A DNA stretch of 64,000 bases from Lachnospiraceae bacterium (GTDB lineage: Bacteria; Bacillota; Clostridia; Lachnospirales; Lachnospiraceae): positions 1 through 64,000 of the forward strand of contig JAAVHZ010000032.1 in the NCBI GenBank assembly GCA_014799465.1, read 5' to 3'. The notes under the pieces were generated by a model. It saw only the letters and a list, made by a program, of their open reading frames with translations. It was not told the origin of the DNA and ran no database searches. The position numbers were made by a program, and so were the translations under genes. Shown here one piece after another: positions 63,439-64,000 of this stretch; position 1 is the first letter of the stretch, and each line of letters begins with the position of its first letter.

Positions 63439-64000
63439 CTATTTAATCAATTCCAATGTTTCCCTTGCTATCTTAAGTTCTTCATTTGTGGCAATTACCA
63501 TAACTTTAACTTTAGAATCAGAAGTTGATATAATCCTTTCATCTTCTTTCTTATCATTCTGTGCCTTATCTATCTTTATACCAAGATATCCAAGTGACTC
63601 ACATATTTTTTCACGCACATATCCATTATTTTCGCCGAGTCCCGCCGTAAATACTATGGTATCCACGCCATTCATGGCTGCAGTATATGCGCCAATATAT
63701 TTTACAACCCTGTATGAAAATACATCTAACGCAAGCTCTGCTCTTTTATCACCTCTTTCTTTTGCATCCATAATGTCCCTGAAATCACTTGTAGTACCTG
63801 TTACACCAAATACACCTGATTTTTTGTTTAACACATCCATTACTTCATTTATATTCATATTCTCTTTTTCTGCTATAAATTCCATAATGGCAGGGTCTAT
63901 ATCTCCTGAACGTGTTCCCATTATAAGTCCCTCAAGCGGCGTAAGTCCCATGCTGGTATCTACTGATACTCCATTCTTTACAGCACATATGCTTGCACCA
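63439..64000 (-). CDS. ackA: acetate kinase, C-terminal part (gene continues past the right edge)
   Basis: 187 residues visible, beginning in frame at the window edge (GASICAVKNGVSVDTSMG). Family motifs: TPLEGLIMGTRSGDIDP, GVFGVTGTTSDFRDIM and VFTAGLGENNGYVREKI. Makes ATP and acetate from acetyl phosphate, the usual end of the pta-ackA pathway in anaerobes. The conserved order ackA - DUF177 - rpmF is interrupted here by the two peptidase genes. The N-terminal half lies outside the window. Confidence 0.96.
   Translation of the reverse strand, partial: GASICAVKNGVSVDTSMGLTPLEGLIMGTRSGDIDPAIMEFIAEKENMNINEVMDVLNKKSGVFGVTGTTSDFRDIMDAKERGDKRAELALDVFSYRVVKYIGAYTAAMNGVDTIVFTAGLGENNGYVREKICESLGYLGIKIDKAQNDKKEDERIISTSDSKVKVMVIATNEELKIARETLELIK

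Noticed and set aside
1..64000. CRISPR array, rRNA operon, prophage or conjugative element
   Set aside because: No regularly spaced repeats, no rRNA sequence and no integrase, portal, terminase or relaxase motif was seen; the only mobile element is the IS3-family copy.

Overview
The window is low-GC DNA (roughly one third G+C by eye) from a Gram-positive anaerobe, most likely a Lachnospiraceae/Clostridia member. The evidence is the gene order ackA, DUF177 (YceD), rpmF, plsX, acpP, rnc, smc, ftsY; a hisZ-hisG histidine operon; a Spo0A-type response regulator; the linked radical-SAM pair TIGR03960/TIGR03936 next to an RNase G; RecU; and strong GGAGG ribosome sites with frequent TTG and GTG starts. 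Genus cannot be fixed from this sequence alone. Nearly all genes lie on the minus strand, so the operons read right to left.

Layout. 1-1800: decayed remains that look like toxin/immunity genes. 1.8-5.3 kb: a membrane XRE regulator, then an EAL (c-di-GMP phosphodiesterase) gene followed by a Cache-PAS sensor gene. 5.3-9.3 kb: mnmA with its own promoter and a structured leader, a cysteine desulfurase, and a divergent SpoVB-type flippase. 9.4-12.7 kb: trpS and a glucose-type PTS EIICBA gene with a terminator in its leader. 12.9-15.6 kb: a Spo0A-like response regulator, an unannotated 15-codon peptide gene, an AgrC-like GHKL kinase and a candidate small RNA. 15.6-21.3 kb: a YibE/F pair, RNase G and two radical-SAM-linked proteins. 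21.3-27.4 kb: a TPR protein and the his operon, including a HisA-like/HisIE fusion. 27.4-41.9 kb: a long minus-strand series (zinc-finger membrane protein, polA, coaE, FtsA-like ATPase, GGDEF, M23 peptidase, small alarmone synthetase, RsuA, YgiQ-type radical SAM, SDR, membrane protein, RluA, recU). 42.0-47.5 kb: tRNA-Leu(CAA), then an island of decay: a toxin-antitoxin pair with in-frame stops, an Rpn nuclease, kinase and HD-GYP fragments, and an IS3-family element. 47.5-50.0 kb: HD-GYP and degenerate GGDEF proteins. 50.0-64.0 kb: ilvA, ftsY, smc, rnc, acpP, plsX, an esterase, a Fic-like protein, rpmF, DUF177, a frameshifted C39 peptidase, a secreted papain-family peptidase, and the 3' part of ackA.

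How genes work together. NifS supplies persulfide sulfur to MnmA for tRNA 2-thiouridine. HisZ and HisG form the two-part ATP phosphoribosyltransferase that starts histidine synthesis. Five intact or degenerate c-di-GMP-type proteins plus one broken copy make second-messenger signalling a recurrent theme. PlsX, AcpP and AckA link acyl and acetyl-phosphate metabolism to the secretion genes ftsY and smc.

The best candidates for something undescribed are the regulator/micro-peptide/GHKL-kinase cassette at 12.9-15.6 kb, with 10-bp direct repeats in tandem-0A-box geometry, and the mnmA leader RNA. All functional calls rest on reading motifs by eye. No database search or folding program was run.
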